64,000 nucleotides of DNA from assembly GCF_024586455.1 (NCBI RefSeq), contig NC_065920.1, forward strand, positions 55,621,960-55,685,959. Reading direction: 5' to 3'. A program made the translations under genes and the position numbers. This stretch comes from Bactrocera neohumeralis. Lineage: Eukaryota; Arthropoda; Insecta; Diptera; Tephritidae. Below, one piece after another: positions 1 to 10,230 of the stretch (the first letter of the stretch is position 1; each line of letters opens with the position of its first letter). A model generated the notes under the pieces. That model was not told the origin of the DNA, ran no database searches, and saw only the letters and a list, made by a program, of their open reading frames with translations.

Positions 1-1083
1 AGACATTAGTAAATACATTTTTTTGGAAAATATTGGAATCCAGAATTTCTCCCATGCGGACCCTTTTGTTTCATAGGCAGAGGTGTATGTATTTTTAAAA
101 TTAATTGAAAGTATATTAGTTAAAGCATCTTCACAGCATAGTTTTCCGATAAATTATAAGCTAATGTCAATTTTGATTTAAGGATATAACCAGCTGATGC
201 CTTAATATTTGCGTGCGTAACTACGAAGTTACCTAACAGCACATATTGATACTGATGTGCTTATCAAATCTTCATTGAGGCGCTTGACTTTGTAATAAAG
301 TCGTATCTGTAAAATATTTATTTCTTCTTTCCCAGCTTTATTTCAAGTCATCTGGCTTTTCTTTCATTTTGATTCCAACTTTGAAAGTTCCACAATAAAA
401 ATATAGTTCATTAATTACATTCAAGCTTTTGCTAAATGAAAATTTTATATATTTTTTTCATGACCTTCCTCAGTTAAAACGCTTGTTCCACTTAACTTTG
501 CTCTTTACAACAGATTTTATCAAAACAACATTGACTGTATATTTTATATAAAAAAATTTTATTCAGAAAATAGCAAATTGTCGAATTATTCGCCAATTTG
601 CCAAAAATTGAGATGAGTACATCGATGCCTTGGTGCTGAGATTATGCACATTAAGTCTTGTAAAAAATAAAAGCGTGAAAAGATTCGCTATTTAATTTCA
701 TTTATTAGCAGATATGTATATTATAAGTTACTGCAGATAACACAAATACTCGTAGCGTTCTGAGGTTATATGGTATGCTATCGAACTTCATCACAGAGCA
801 ATAAAATGGTAAATTTCAACGCTAAGCCAGACAACTTAGGTTTCAAAGTTGTTAGTTCTCAAAACTATAATGCCTACTGCATATTACAGAATGTTTCACC
901 AAACTGCACGCGTGTACGTACGTACGTGATATCATAAACAATTCCACTCGCATAAAACTTTATTAGGAAAACTGAAATATTTTAACTTCTTTAGTTTTCA
1001 CTCCATAAAATGCTGACTGCTGCAAGAACCTGCAGAATTTAGAAACTATTTCCAGCGGTTTACCGACATCAAAATAATAATAC
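1..1083. other. Non-coding stretch with segments repeated near 9.3-9.9 kb
   Basis: I see no gene here. Two parts are recognisably duplicated elsewhere in the window: about 70-190 resembles about 9285-9400, and about 1005-1075 resembles about 9885-9965, in the same order and orientation. The second segment runs directly into a Jockey-like coding tail in the downstream copy, so this region may be the remains of the same repeat. A short ACGT tandem run lies near 912-926. The rest is AT-rich and unrecognised. Confidence 0.45.
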
Positions 1084-1415
1084 AAGATGCGTTCTAAAGT
1101 AAACAGGACTTACAAAACAAACAGAGCAAATGGTTTTTTCGGAAAAATCAATTTATTTTGTTCCAAATATTCACCTTCTGCTTCAATACAGCTTTTTGCA
1201 CAGTCCAAAAGCATGTCGAACGAGTGTATTAGCTCGTTGGCCGATATGGCCGCCAGTATGCCGGTGCAAGCCTTTTGAATGGTCTCTGCGTCTGCATAAC
1301 GCTTTCCTTTCATGGGCAAATGCATTTTTCCGGAAAAGAAGAAGTCGCACGGTGCCATATCAGGTGAATACGGGGAGTTAAAGGTTAAAGTGTAATTTTT
1401 GGTCACTAAATTCAT
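1084..1415 (-). pseudogene. Mariner transposase, C-terminal fragment
   Basis: The minus-strand frame over 1110-1415 reads as the C-terminal end of a mariner-type (DD34D) transposase. It contains the PYSPDMAPCDFFF box, where the last D is normally the third catalytic aspartate, followed by the helical tail with HSFDMLLDCAKSCIEAEG. The lower-coordinate end (1084 on) has a terminal sequence like that of the longer copy at 5748, with a shared AAACAGGACTT core, so the element's 3' end is intact and its 5' two thirds are missing. No start codon, HTH or first two catalytic residues remain. It abuts the repeat beginning at 1412. Confidence 0.85.
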
Positions 1416-1536
1416 GAAATCTTAATTTAACTAAATTGCTAAAATACCGGACTAATATATATAATAATCGGAATATTTTACCACAAAGTGGATTTCACGT
1501 TTTTGAAACTAAAACTATAGTTGCCTTTTACTTATT
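1412..1536 (+). repeat. Host repeat A/D, left half
   Basis: This stretch resembles about 57960-58110 in the same orientation. In the 58-kb copy it is followed almost at once by the segment that here begins only at about 5095. The A/D repeat has therefore been split here by the foldback element and the RTE copy inserted between its halves. No coding capacity is recognised. Confidence 0.55.
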
Positions 1537-2090
1537 ACGAAAATTTCGAAAAATCACCGATTTTAAAAATGAGCACTACTCCGTGAATTCTTCTTTTTTT
1601 TTTGTTAAAGTTATTGAAGGTTACAATTTAGGGCATGATAAAATTGTAAAATTTTTTTCTCATACACTACTAGAGATAAATCGAAATTTTGTGAATACAA
1701 AGAAAAATGTTCACAGTATATTATAAATATTTTGCGCTCGTGAGCTCCCGACATCTGTGTCACAAACAAGCATAAGGGCATTGCGCAACGATGAATGTGC
1801 CATACGTTTTAAAAGCGGTAAGGGGACAAAAATTCAATATTTTTGGAATGGTATGAATGCACATAATTTTTGCAAATTATTAAAGGTGAATATTTTCCGC
1901 GTTGTGTCACAAATGAAAAATTTCAATTGTTTAACAAAAAAATTATGTAAAATTTTATTATTTAAATAGGTGGATCGTGAAAAATTATTTATGATATAGC
2001 ACGAACATATTTCATTGGGTTCACAAAATTTTCTCGAAATTTTCTCATGCGATATTAACAAAAAAATTATTTTGATGAAATGCTTCAATA
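1537..2090 (+). repeat. Foldback element: left arm and core
   Basis: Bases 1537-1725 are the reverse complement, with many point differences, of the arm seen at about 61570-61815 and of short pieces here at about 1985-2090, 2184-2250 and 5032-5090. The core at about 1745-1980 matches 61299-61560 directly. This gives a foldback/MITE-like element with terminal inverted arms of roughly 200 bp and no ORF. The right arm is disrupted by the RTE sequences. The superfamily is unknown. Confidence 0.65.
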
Positions 2091-2183
2091 AACTTCTTCT
2101 TTTTTCTTAATTGGCGTAGACATCGCTTACGCGATTATAGCCGCGTTAACAGCAGCGCACCAGTCGTTTCTTCTTTTCGCTAA
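2091..2183 (-). mobile_element. RTE-like 3' tail fragment
   Basis: About 93 bp correspond to the extreme 3' end of the RTE-like family: a TTCTTCTTC tract (a GAA tail on the minus strand), the AATTGGCGTAGACATCGC motif, and the last codons before the stop. Immediately rightward the sequence switches to foldback-arm sequence before RTE sequence resumes at 2252. It is either a separate tiny insertion or part of copy A separated by rearrangement. Confidence 0.7.
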
Positions 2184-2251
2184 ATAATTTCACTCCAATT
2201 TTATCATCTTCTCTTCCTCTGCTTCAACCTTCAATAATATTAACAAAAATG
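2184..2251. repeat. Foldback-arm patch inside RTE copy A
   Basis: The pieces AAATAATTTCAC and TTCAACCTTCAATAATATTA align with the foldback arm at about 61631-61685, not with RTE copies B, C or D. A short CTTCTCTTCCTCTGC block between them looks RTE-derived. The patch replaces the RTE C-terminal coding segment expected here. Confidence 0.55.
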
Positions 2252-2539
2252 ATATAGCCAGCGTAGCCGCTGTCTTTTAATTCGCTGAACTATGTCGATG
2301 TCGTCGTATATCTCATTACAGCTCATCGTTCCATTATTCATCGCCGTGGCTAACGCGCAAAGGACCATAAATCTTTCGCAGAATTTTTCTCGAAAACTCG
2401 TAACGTCGACTCATCGGTGACTTTGCTTCTCAATTGCCTACTCAGTCCAGTAGCACCTGTTGAAATTATCCTGCGTTGGATTTCACTGACATTGTTGGTG
2501 GTGTTTATGCTGGTTCCTAAATTATATATATAAAATTAT

Positions 2540-3285
2540 CTACGACTTCAAAGTTATGACTGTCAACAGTGACGTGAGAAAGTCGCGAGTGCGACGACTG
2601 TTTGTTTGATGACAGGAGATATTTCGTACCCATTTTCCAAGTCTAACAGAACTAGCGATATCGATATCATCGGCATACGCCAGCAGCTGTATACTCTTAT
2701 AGAAGATGGTACCTTCTATATTTAGTTCTGCAGCTCGAACTATTTTCTCCAGAAGCAGGTAGAAGAAGTCGCACGATAGGGAGTCGCCTTGTCTGAAACC
2801 TCGTTTGGTATCGAACGGCTCGGAGAGGTCCTTCCCGATCCTGACGGAGCTTTTCGTGTTGCTCAACGTCAGTTTACACAGCCGTATTAGTTTTGCGGTG
2901 ATACCAAATTCAGACACCGCGGCATAAGGCAGTTCCTTTTCGTGCTGTCGAAAGCAGCTTTGAAATCGACGAAGAGGTGGTGTGTGTCGATTTTCCTTTC
3001 ACGGGTCTTTTCCAAGATTTGGCGCATGGTGAATATCTGGTCGGTTATTGATTTTTCAGGTCGGAAGCCACACTGATAAGGTCCAATCAGTTTGTTGACG
3101 GTGGACTTTAATACTTCACACAATACGCTCGATAGAATCTTATATGCGATGTTGAGGAGGCTAATCCCACGGTAGTTGGCGCAGATTGTGGGGTCTCCTT
3201 TTTTATGGATTGGGCATAGCACACTTAAATTCCAATCGTTGGGTATGCTTTCGTCCGACCATATTTTACAAAGAAGCTGATGCAT
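2540..3285 (-). pseudogene. RTE copy A reverse transcriptase fragment
   Basis: Minus-strand frames 2887-3285 and 2540-2917 encode reverse transcriptase motifs in order: CANYRGISLLN, CGFRPEKS, HHLFVDFKAAF with a catalytic Asp, RGFRQGDSLS and LLAYADDIDI, the YADD active site. The frame breaks near 2890-2915, and downstream of YADD the thumb and tail region is deleted and patchy. Compared with copy B the YADD tyrosine is preserved, although the gene is otherwise broken. Confidence 0.85.
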
Positions 3286-3489
3286 GCTCCTTATCAGTTC
3301 TTCGCCGCCGTGTTTGAATAGCTTGGCCGCTTTGTTATTCTTCAGGCGGGTAATTGCTATTCGAACTTCTTCATGGTCGGGTCATGGAACGTCGGCTCCA
3401 TCGTTATCGATTGGCGAATCGGGTTCGCCTTCTCCTGGCATTGTGCGTTTACTGCCATTCAGCAGGCTGGAGAAGTGTTCCCTCCATAA

Positions 3490-4777
3490 TTAAAGTATGC
3501 TCTGGGCATCAGTGACTAGATCACCTTTGGGGGTTCTACAAGAGTATGCTCCGGTCTTGAAAGCTTCTGTAAGCTGCCGCATTTTTTCGTAGAATTTTCG
3601 AGCATTACCCCTGTCGGCCAGCTTATCAAGCTCTTCGTACTCACGCATTTTAGCCTCTTTCTTTTTCTGTCTGCAAATACGTCTCGCTTCCCTTTTCAAC
3701 TCACGGTATCTATCCCATCCTGCACGTGTTGTGGTCGATCGTAACGTTGCGAGGTAGGCAGCCAGTTTTCTCTCCGCTGCGACACGGCACTCCTCGTCGT
3801 ACCAGCTGTTCTTTTGCACTTTCCGAAAACCAATGGCTTCGGTTGCAGCTGTACGTAAGGAGTTTGAAATGTCGTCCCACAGTTCCCTTATACCGAGTTG
3901 TTGACGAGTGCTCTCAGAGAGCAGGAGTGCAAGCCGAGTAGAAAATCGTTCGGCTGTCTGTTGTGATTGCAGCTTCTCGACGTCGAACCTTCCTTGTGTT
4001 TGTTGGCGTGCGTTTTTTACTGCACAGAGGCGGGTGCGAATCTTGGCTGCAACAAGATAGTGGTCCGAGTCGATGTTAGGACCTCGGAGCGCACGCACAT
4101 CTAAAACACTGGAGACGTGTCTTCCGTCTATCACAGCATGATCGATCTGGTTGGTGGTTTTTCGATCCGGAGACAGCCAGGTGGCTTGATAAATCTTTTT
4201 ATGCTGGAATCTAGTACTACAGATAACCATATTTCGGGCCCCGGCGAAGTCAATCAGCCTCAACCCATTTGGGGATGTTTCGTCGTGGAGGCTGAATTTA
4301 CCGACCGTAGTGCCAAAGATACCTTCTTTGCCCACCCTGGCGTTAAAGTCGCCAAGCACGATCGTCCTTCTCTTCCATCGGGGCGTGGGTGAAAATCAGC
4401 GATATGTTGAAGAACCTCGCTTTGATGCGGATTGTGGCTAGACGTTCATTCACCGGAGTGAATGATAGTACTCGGCGACGGAGTCTCTCTCCCACCACAA
4501 ATCCCACACCAAACTTGCGCTCCTTTATATGGCCACTGTAGTAAATGCCACAAGGACCTACTCGTCTTTGTCCTTGTCCCGTCCATCGCATTTCTTGAAC
4601 GGCGGTGATGTCAGCCTTTATTTTCACGAGGACATCAACCAGCTGGGCAGCGGCACCTTCCCAATTAAGGGACCGGACATTCCAGGTGCATGCCCTTAAA
4701 TCGTAGTCCTTATTTCGTTTGCCGTGGTCGTCATCAAAAGGGGGGTCTCTCATCCGAGGCTGATTGTTGGTTTTCAT
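3490..4777 (-). pseudogene. RTE copy A endonuclease (AP-type)
   Basis: Two overlapping minus-strand frames (4343-4777 and 3490-4359) together cover an apurinic-type endonuclease/exonuclease/phosphatase domain and the linker after it. Visible motifs are TWNVRSL, QEMRWTG with the metal-binding Glu, GDFNARVGKEG, and DSDHYLV with the catalytic His of the family. The domain nicks target DNA to prime reverse transcription. A frameshift near 4345-4360 separates the two frames and removes part of the segment between the FTHAP block and GDFN. The linker is rich in Arg, Lys and Glu. Not functional as it stands. Confidence 0.85.
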
Positions 4778-5031
4778 TGGTAAGATTTTTTACGTGGCGG
4801 GTCCCAAACCCAGCGCAAAACCCTGCGGAGGGGATGTTTCGCCTTCTCACATTAGCTCGCCTTCGAACGGATGTTCTTAGGCTACCCAGAGGATACTTGG
4901 TCAAAGACCGGAAGTAGTGAGCTGCTTAAGCCATATGTAAAAGAATCGTTTCTGGCCACTCCCAAATGAATGGCGATCAGAGAACTTTCCTCACTTGCGT
5001 GAACTTCTGCACATGACTCCATCCTCCTAAT

Positions 5032-5095
5032 GAACTGCCCATTTTAAAAATCGGAGGTTTTTCCAAATTTTCATGGACCACTTGACCTGGTTTGA
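5032..5095 (+). repeat. Foldback element, distal right end
   Basis: The stretch from AATGAACTGC to the ATGGACCACTTGAC block matches 61741-61802 and is roughly inverted relative to 1537-1575. It is the outer end of the foldback element beyond the inserted RTE copy A. Confidence 0.6.
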
Positions 5096-5747
5096 CCCAT
5101 ATTCAATCTTCGCATTTGTTTCAAATATCAGTTTCAACATCATGCATATAAGAAAAATATCTGGCAACAATGATACTATTCATTTATTATTGGCTTATTT
5201 ATGGCATACACTGCGTATAAGTGATTTATCGGCATACCCAACGGAGTACTGCTGGCCGACTAACCTAGTAAAAATGGTGAGAGAAAGTGATGGTTTAGTT
5301 GTGGTGTACACGTCTACTTAAAAATATTATAAAGAGCGATAAACTTTTTAAAACCTTAAATATAAATTGCACCATTACATGCATTCTAACTTATTCTGTA
5401 AACGCATGTATGTATGTGGATTATATTAACATTAAATTTTGCTGCTTCAGCATAACTCAAATAAATCATTATTTTTCAGGGGAATGAAAATATTGTATAC
5501 TCAGCAAATAAATCGCCGGCAACAAATATGATAAAAATAAATTAAGTCCAAACGAAAGTAGTTAAGTAATGTCAAAGTTCGAGTGCAACCGAAATCTATT
5601 CTCGCAAATTAAGTTCTATATGAGATATGCTTGTACATTTTAAACAAAAATAGGAAGTATTGCACCCACTATTCACAATAACAGAAGAAAACATAAATTT
5701 TATTAAAAATAGTTCTCTCTGAATTTGCCTTATATTCCATATACACA
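5096..5747 (+). repeat. Host repeat A/D, right half
   Basis: Matches about 58130-58700 in the same orientation, with a further short piece at about 40125-40200. Shared landmarks include GCATACACTGCGTATAAG, CCGACTAACCTAGT and ACACGTCTACTTAAAAA. No conserved ORF; the small frames in it are not shared between copies. Class unknown. Confidence 0.6.
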
Positions 5748-5847
5748 AGGTGCGTTTCAAAAGAAACAGGACTTAAAAAAACAAAACAAATGGTTTTTTC
5801 GGAAAAATCAATTTATTTTATTCAAAATAGTCTCCCTCTGCTTTAAT

Positions 5848-6890
5848 TCAGCTTTTTGCACAGTCCAAAAGCGTGTCGAACGAGTGTTTTACTTCGTTGG
5901 CCGGTATGGCCGCCTTTTGAATGGTCTCTGCGTCTGCATAACACTTTCCTTTCATGGGCAAATGCATGTTTCCAAAAAGGAAGAAGTCGCGCGGTGCCAT
6001 ATCAGGTGAATACGGAGAGTGGTTAATGGTTAAAATGTGATTTTTGTTCAAATAATCGGTCACAAGCGTCGATCGAATGTTGGATTCTTAGCAAATTTGT
6101 GGTCGTCAGTCAATTTATGCGGAACAAACCCTTTCGTTAGCCCAAATGTTCGGTCAAAATGCCATAAATCAATGTTTTGGAGATGTTCAATTCCATTTCC
6201 ATGAATTTCAATGTTCAGAGGAAATTTGATTTTTGATGAATTTACGTACAGTTTCGTTGGAATTTCCGGTGATCACGGATTTTGATTGGCCCACATGTTG
6301 ATCATCATCTATGTCCTCACGACCACTTTGAAAACGTTGAAACCACTGGTTAGTCTGCTACGGGATAGGCAATCATCGCCATAACGTAGTAGTCTGGTAA
6401 CTTATGCCTGTTTTCATGACTTCTTTGAAGAGTGGTTTTTTATAGGAAAATAAAAATTAATTATCTGGAATAGTTAGAGTGTTTATATTTGCATATTGAA
6501 AATATAAAAACATTTATTTGAAAAAATTTAATACTTTATTACCGTATTTTATCGATTTAGTAGAGAAAAGGTTAGGACCCGGGCCGACCAGTAAAACAAT
6601 GAGAAAAACGCGTTTAAAGTTCAGCAACTCTGAGAGAGATGACTCAGAGGCGCTCTAGGAAACTCGTCTTAACTCCCGAAATATTTCGAACTTCTGTCTG
6701 AAATTTTCAAAGTATATTCTCAAGACATTGTACTTTCAAATTAAGCACAAAAAGATTTCGATTTTTTGAACCCAAGTTATCAAACTACTACCATAAACTT
6801 GTTTCATCAATTGAAACGTTTCGGTAAAAGTTTTAAAAAATTTTGAAACAAAATTTAATGTTGGCTCTTTGTTCAAAGCTCATTTTCGCA
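5848..6890 (-). pseudogene. Mariner transposase pseudogene
   Basis: The start region (about 6890 leftward) encodes a RANIKFCFK-type N-terminus. The frame is then interrupted by the MITE and resumes at about 6384 with the segment preceding a WFQRFQ-type HTH end. The C-terminal part at 5848-6063 has the HSPYSPDMAPRDFFLFG box with the third catalytic Asp. Several stops and indels are present, and the part holding the first two catalytic Asp residues is not readable in one frame. It lost function through point decay as well as the insertion. Confidence 0.8.
6385..6790. mobile_element. MITE in mariner, with 6-bp TSD
   Basis: A 406-bp insertion flanked by CCATAA at 6379-6384 and again at 6791-6796. 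The surrounding mariner sequence is continuous if the insert and one copy of CCATAA are removed, as judged from the related fragment at 18755. The insert ends are inverted repeats: AGTAGTCTGGTAACTT at 6388-6403 and its near complement at 6774-6789 (14 of 16 matching). It has no meaningful ORF. The superfamily is unassigned because a 6-bp duplication is not diagnostic. Confidence 0.85.
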
Positions 6891-7289
6891 CCGATAACAC
6901 AAACACACTGGCGCAATAACTTCACTAAACAATCGAGATTCTAACGCACCACTCGACATATATATGGCGCCACCAAAGGCGCTAGATTCAAAAAGTCCTG
7001 TTTAATTTGGAAGGCTAGGATTTTTTGAATTTCAGTTATTTTATAGAGGCTTTCAGTTTATTATTTATTTCTACAAAACAAGTAAGGGATAGCTATTTCG
7101 GATATAATCAGACATTTCATATTCTTGCAACTTTTAGAAATCAAAGGCGGCAAAAAATATTTTTAACAAGTAAGGCTAGGCTATGTTCGGGAGGAACAGA
7201 ATATTTTATACTCTTGTAGCGTGCAAGGATCAAAGCCCGCGAAACACTTATACATATGTAGGTGTTGGAAAATTTTTTTATTAAACCTG

Positions 7290-7905
7290 TAAATTGGCCG
7301 CTATATGCGACAAAACGTTAACTGGTAGTTCGAAAATTTGCATTTGGCACAAAAACATACTAAAAGCTGACTTATGTCGAGGTTCTTTTTTAGATAAAAA
7401 CACAGATACTTCAAATTTAATGGGGAATGTTTATTATCATAGGTTAGAACATTTATTGGCATTGAAGATTTTTTCTTTCAGATGTCGCACGCGGCTACGT
7501 CTCAGAGTGCAACGCTCTTTAGGTTGCTCTTCGTCACAAATGCCGCAAGTTTGCGTGTTTACATACCCACGCTAGAATCGCCTAAACAAAATTTGGTTCG
7601 AAAAGGTCGGATCTTCTGGGAAGTTTTCAAGAGCTCTTAAAGCGAAGCGATTTAGCTTGGGAAAGTCGAGTGGCTTCAGTTGTTGAACAATCTGTATTTT
7701 GTACGCTTTCAAATTATGATTTGAGCGACACGCGTAAGACAACTCTTTGCAGAACGTGAATTTTCGAAGTAAAGTCGAACCATTTGTTAGCATTGCTCTG
7801 GCGTAAGCCTTTCAATGAATGTCAAACAATATTGAACAAAAATAACATAACAACTCACGCGTGATCTGTCAAGAAAGGGCTATTGCAAAAAGAACATATA
7901 CTTGG
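7290..7905 (-). pseudogene. Tc1/mariner-like transposase remnant (GGGTGATCC-tipped family)
   Basis: Minus-strand frame 7572-7793 carries LKAYKIQIVQQLKPLDFPK followed by a block ending in PTFSNQILF, the segment just before the first catalytic Asp in the same family as 42525-43447. The element's 5' end at about 7900 has GGGTGATCCAAG, and its 3' end near 7385-7420 has the AAATTTGAAGTATCTGTG block seen at the 3' end of the 43-kb copy. Nearly the whole catalytic core is missing, so this is an internally deleted copy. The left boundary is uncertain. Confidence 0.7.
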
Positions 7906-7999
7906 ATCACCCGTTATAAAGAAGCTAATTATTTATCCGATTTAGAAAAGGATTATCTCCGAATTTTTATGAAATATTATACTACGTTATTTATAAGAG

Positions 8000-8486
8000 T
8001 TTGTCAAAAAGATCTTGCGGTATTTTCGCTAGTTGGCGCTGAAAGAGCGTAGTTCTAGTTTTATTCGTCGCATCGTGTCATGCTATACCTTTTTGGAAAG
8101 CTCATTTCACGCGCTAACACGTGTTTGATTGATTGTCGTTTCTTTTAACTCGTTATATCGTCGCAAACATGGAGCAAAATAAAGAGAAAATACGGCATAT
8201 GTTACAGTAATACTACGATAAAGGCCAAAATGCATCTCAAGCCTCCAATAAAAGTTGTGCAGTTTATGGACCCGATACAGTTTCCATTTCCACCGCACAA
8301 CGATGGTTTCAACGTCTGTCGTCGAAAATTGCGATAAAATCGCTGAATTGATCGAAAGAGATGGGCCTAGTAGCAGCCGTAGCATCGGTCAAGAGCTGGG
8401 TATGAGTCATCAAAAATTCATTTCAATTTCAATAAAATAAAATAATTCAATAAAAATACCGCAAAACTTTTTTGACAACCCATTAT
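8000..8486 (+). mobile_element. Short mariner deletion derivative
   Basis: About 490 bp with inverted ends: TTGTCAAAAAGATCTTGCGG at left, and at right the complement of a tract ending TACCGCAAAACTTTTTTGAC. The interior encodes only the N-terminal part of a mariner transposase: a start near MEQNKEKIRH, then SQASNKSCAVYGPDT and a TAQRWFQR HTH end, then CDKIAELIERDG. It breaks off after MSHQ and runs straight into the 3' terminus. The copy at 37028-38825 shares the same N-terminal block and the same odd continuation after MSHQK. A mellifera-like subfamily is suggested by the termini. Confidence 0.85.
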
Positions 8487-9880
8487 ATTACTATTTGCTA
8501 TAGAATGTATTCGTTGCGAGTAATGTCACTCATACGCCCCGTCCGTATCAAGTAAAGCTTTTAATTTTTAAAGCAAAAAACAATAAATTTCATTCTATTT
8601 ACTATCCATATTTCACTAGAATTTCATTATACGAAATATTAGTTTGCGAAAATATGAAAAAATATACCCGCAATTCAATACAATTGAAACTAACAAATAA
8701 TGTAACCGAAAATTTAAATCAGATGAACACGTATGTAAGGAATTAAAACTTCCATATAAATTTGTCACGTTGCCATACAGATTCTAATGTCAAATTTTCG
8801 CTTGCTCTATTTTACTTACCATATGCGGAGCCGCATTGCGATTGTTTAACCAATTCTAAAGGAGCATTTGAGTATACATGTATGTGTGTTATATTATAAG
8901 CATCTAAATGGTAGCTATAAATATATGTATATTCCCATCTCCATGTCGGCTCAGCTGTTTTCTCCTTCTCACAGTGACATTTTTGCTTAGGACCAAAACT
9001 CAGTTTTAGTGAAATGTGATAGCAACTATATAATGGAGTATATATTAAGTGTATGTTCTTAGTGTACTGAATTTTGCATATAATTTATACTAGACTTCTC
9101 ATTCCTTATAGCTATAGTACAAAAGATATATATATTGAAAATGTACAAAACTCGCACAGAATACTTATAAGTTCTGTTAGCAAGTGAGTTGTTAAGTTGT
9201 CACTATTTACTATATAAGGCTTTGCGTGCACTATATGATGTGAAACTATATTTTATTATTAAATTAATATGACATAGTCATAGACATAGGCAGAGATGCA
9301 CGTATTCTTTAATTTAACTGAAAATAGATTTGTTGAGGGATTTTCACTTCATTGTTTTCCGATAAGTGTTCTGCGATAATGTCAGTATAGGTATGCAGCT
9401 TGTGAAATTAGTATGTGTATGCATTAGAACCACTTACCTTAACATCGGTAATAATTGTTTATCGCGAAAAAGTGTTTGTGGTACAAATTAAATATTCAAA
9501 GAAAGTCGATAACGCGTTGACGTCAAGTCACGTACAGGACGGCCAACAATATCAACTTACGAACGACATTTCAATAAAATAAAGTAATTGGTGCTTAAGA
9601 ATAGACGGTTAACAGTCAGATATCTTACTGGCTTCGTTGGAATATTGGAAGGAAATATATTATTACTAGTGATAAGTCTTGGAAACAGAAGATAAATCTT
9701 CCGAAGATCGCGCCAAAGATGAGCCGAAGCCAAAAAGCAAATCAAAGCTGATAAAAAATTAAGGTTATATTAATAGTTTTCTTTAATTATCGCGGTGTGG
9801 TGCACTCTGATCTCCTTCCGATCGGCCAAACTGTCAACAAAGAATACTATTTAAATGTGATGCAATTTTCAACAAATATC
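8487..9880. other. Gene-free stretch
   Basis: No gene recognised. The short frame at 9557-9745 lacks any family resemblance and looks like chance. About 9285-9400 is related to 70-190. The sequence from about 9880 resembles 1005-1075. Confidence 0.4.
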
Positions 9881-9893
9881 TCTCTATAAAAAG

Positions 9894-10229
9894 TTGACTG
9901 CTGCAAGCATCTTAAAAATTTCAAGTTTTCAAAGTGTTTTACCAACGTCAAAAGCAGCATTTCAAAGTAAGGTACTAAGGAGTTTAGTTAATGCAACTTG
10001 GTACATTAGATCTGCTGACCTGCACTGTGATCTAGGCGTGAATTCAGTGGCAAATGAAATCTACAAAATAGCAAAGTCTCACGAACTGAGGCTTAGGCAG
10101 CACGTTAATAAGGAAGCCTCCAGATTCATCGAAACTGCTGGGCGAGAAATCCGGTTGAAACGCAAGAAGCCTTCCGACCTAGTAAGACAACAGCAGCAGC
10201 AAATGTATTTCTTCACATTTAGCTTTTAA
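9894..10229 (+). pseudogene. Jockey-like reverse transcriptase, C-terminal tail
   Basis: The frame encodes the conserved tail that follows the reverse transcriptase of Jockey-clade non-LTR elements: QSKVLRSLVNATWYIRSADL, HCDLGVNSVANEI, then a basic LKRKKPSDLV close. In the family this segment lies at the end of ORF2, before the 3' UTR. The catalytic domain is absent, so it is a 5'-truncated copy. A QQQQQ run and an unrelated hydrophobic end follow, so the true stop is probably lost. It has no promoter or start codon of its own. Confidence 0.8.
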
Positions 10230-10230
10230 C

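Larger units (their letters stand above)
2252..5031 (-). mobile_element. RTE-like non-LTR retrotransposon, copy A
   Basis: A nearly full-span but decayed copy of the CFDP2-like RTE family, transcribed leftward. The 5' end is placed at about 5031, because the sequence from GGAGGATGGAGT inward matches copy B from about 14272, whereas outside it the two copies differ. The copy carries the endonuclease region (3490-4777) and reverse transcriptase region (2540-3285), but stops, frameshifts and deletions break it. It is inserted in the right arm of a foldback element; an uninterrupted relative of that arm lies at 61.6-61.8 kb. RTE assignment rests on the single EN-RT architecture and the simple-repeat 3' tail. 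Confidence 0.85.
5748..7016 (-). mobile_element. Mariner element with nested MITE
   Basis: A mariner of about 1.27 kb, of which 406 bp is an inserted MITE (6385-6790). The ends share an inverted AAACAGGACTT core: left end near AAGGTGCGTTTCAAAAG, right end, read inward, near CTAGCCTTCCAAATT. The right end also carries the family's GGCGCCA block, seen again in the fragment at 18755. The transposase frame runs leftward and is disrupted. Confidence 0.85.

Noticed and set aside
3726..4392. Plus-strand frames inside RTE copy A
   Set aside because: They are antisense shadows of the minus-strand endonuclease and linker.
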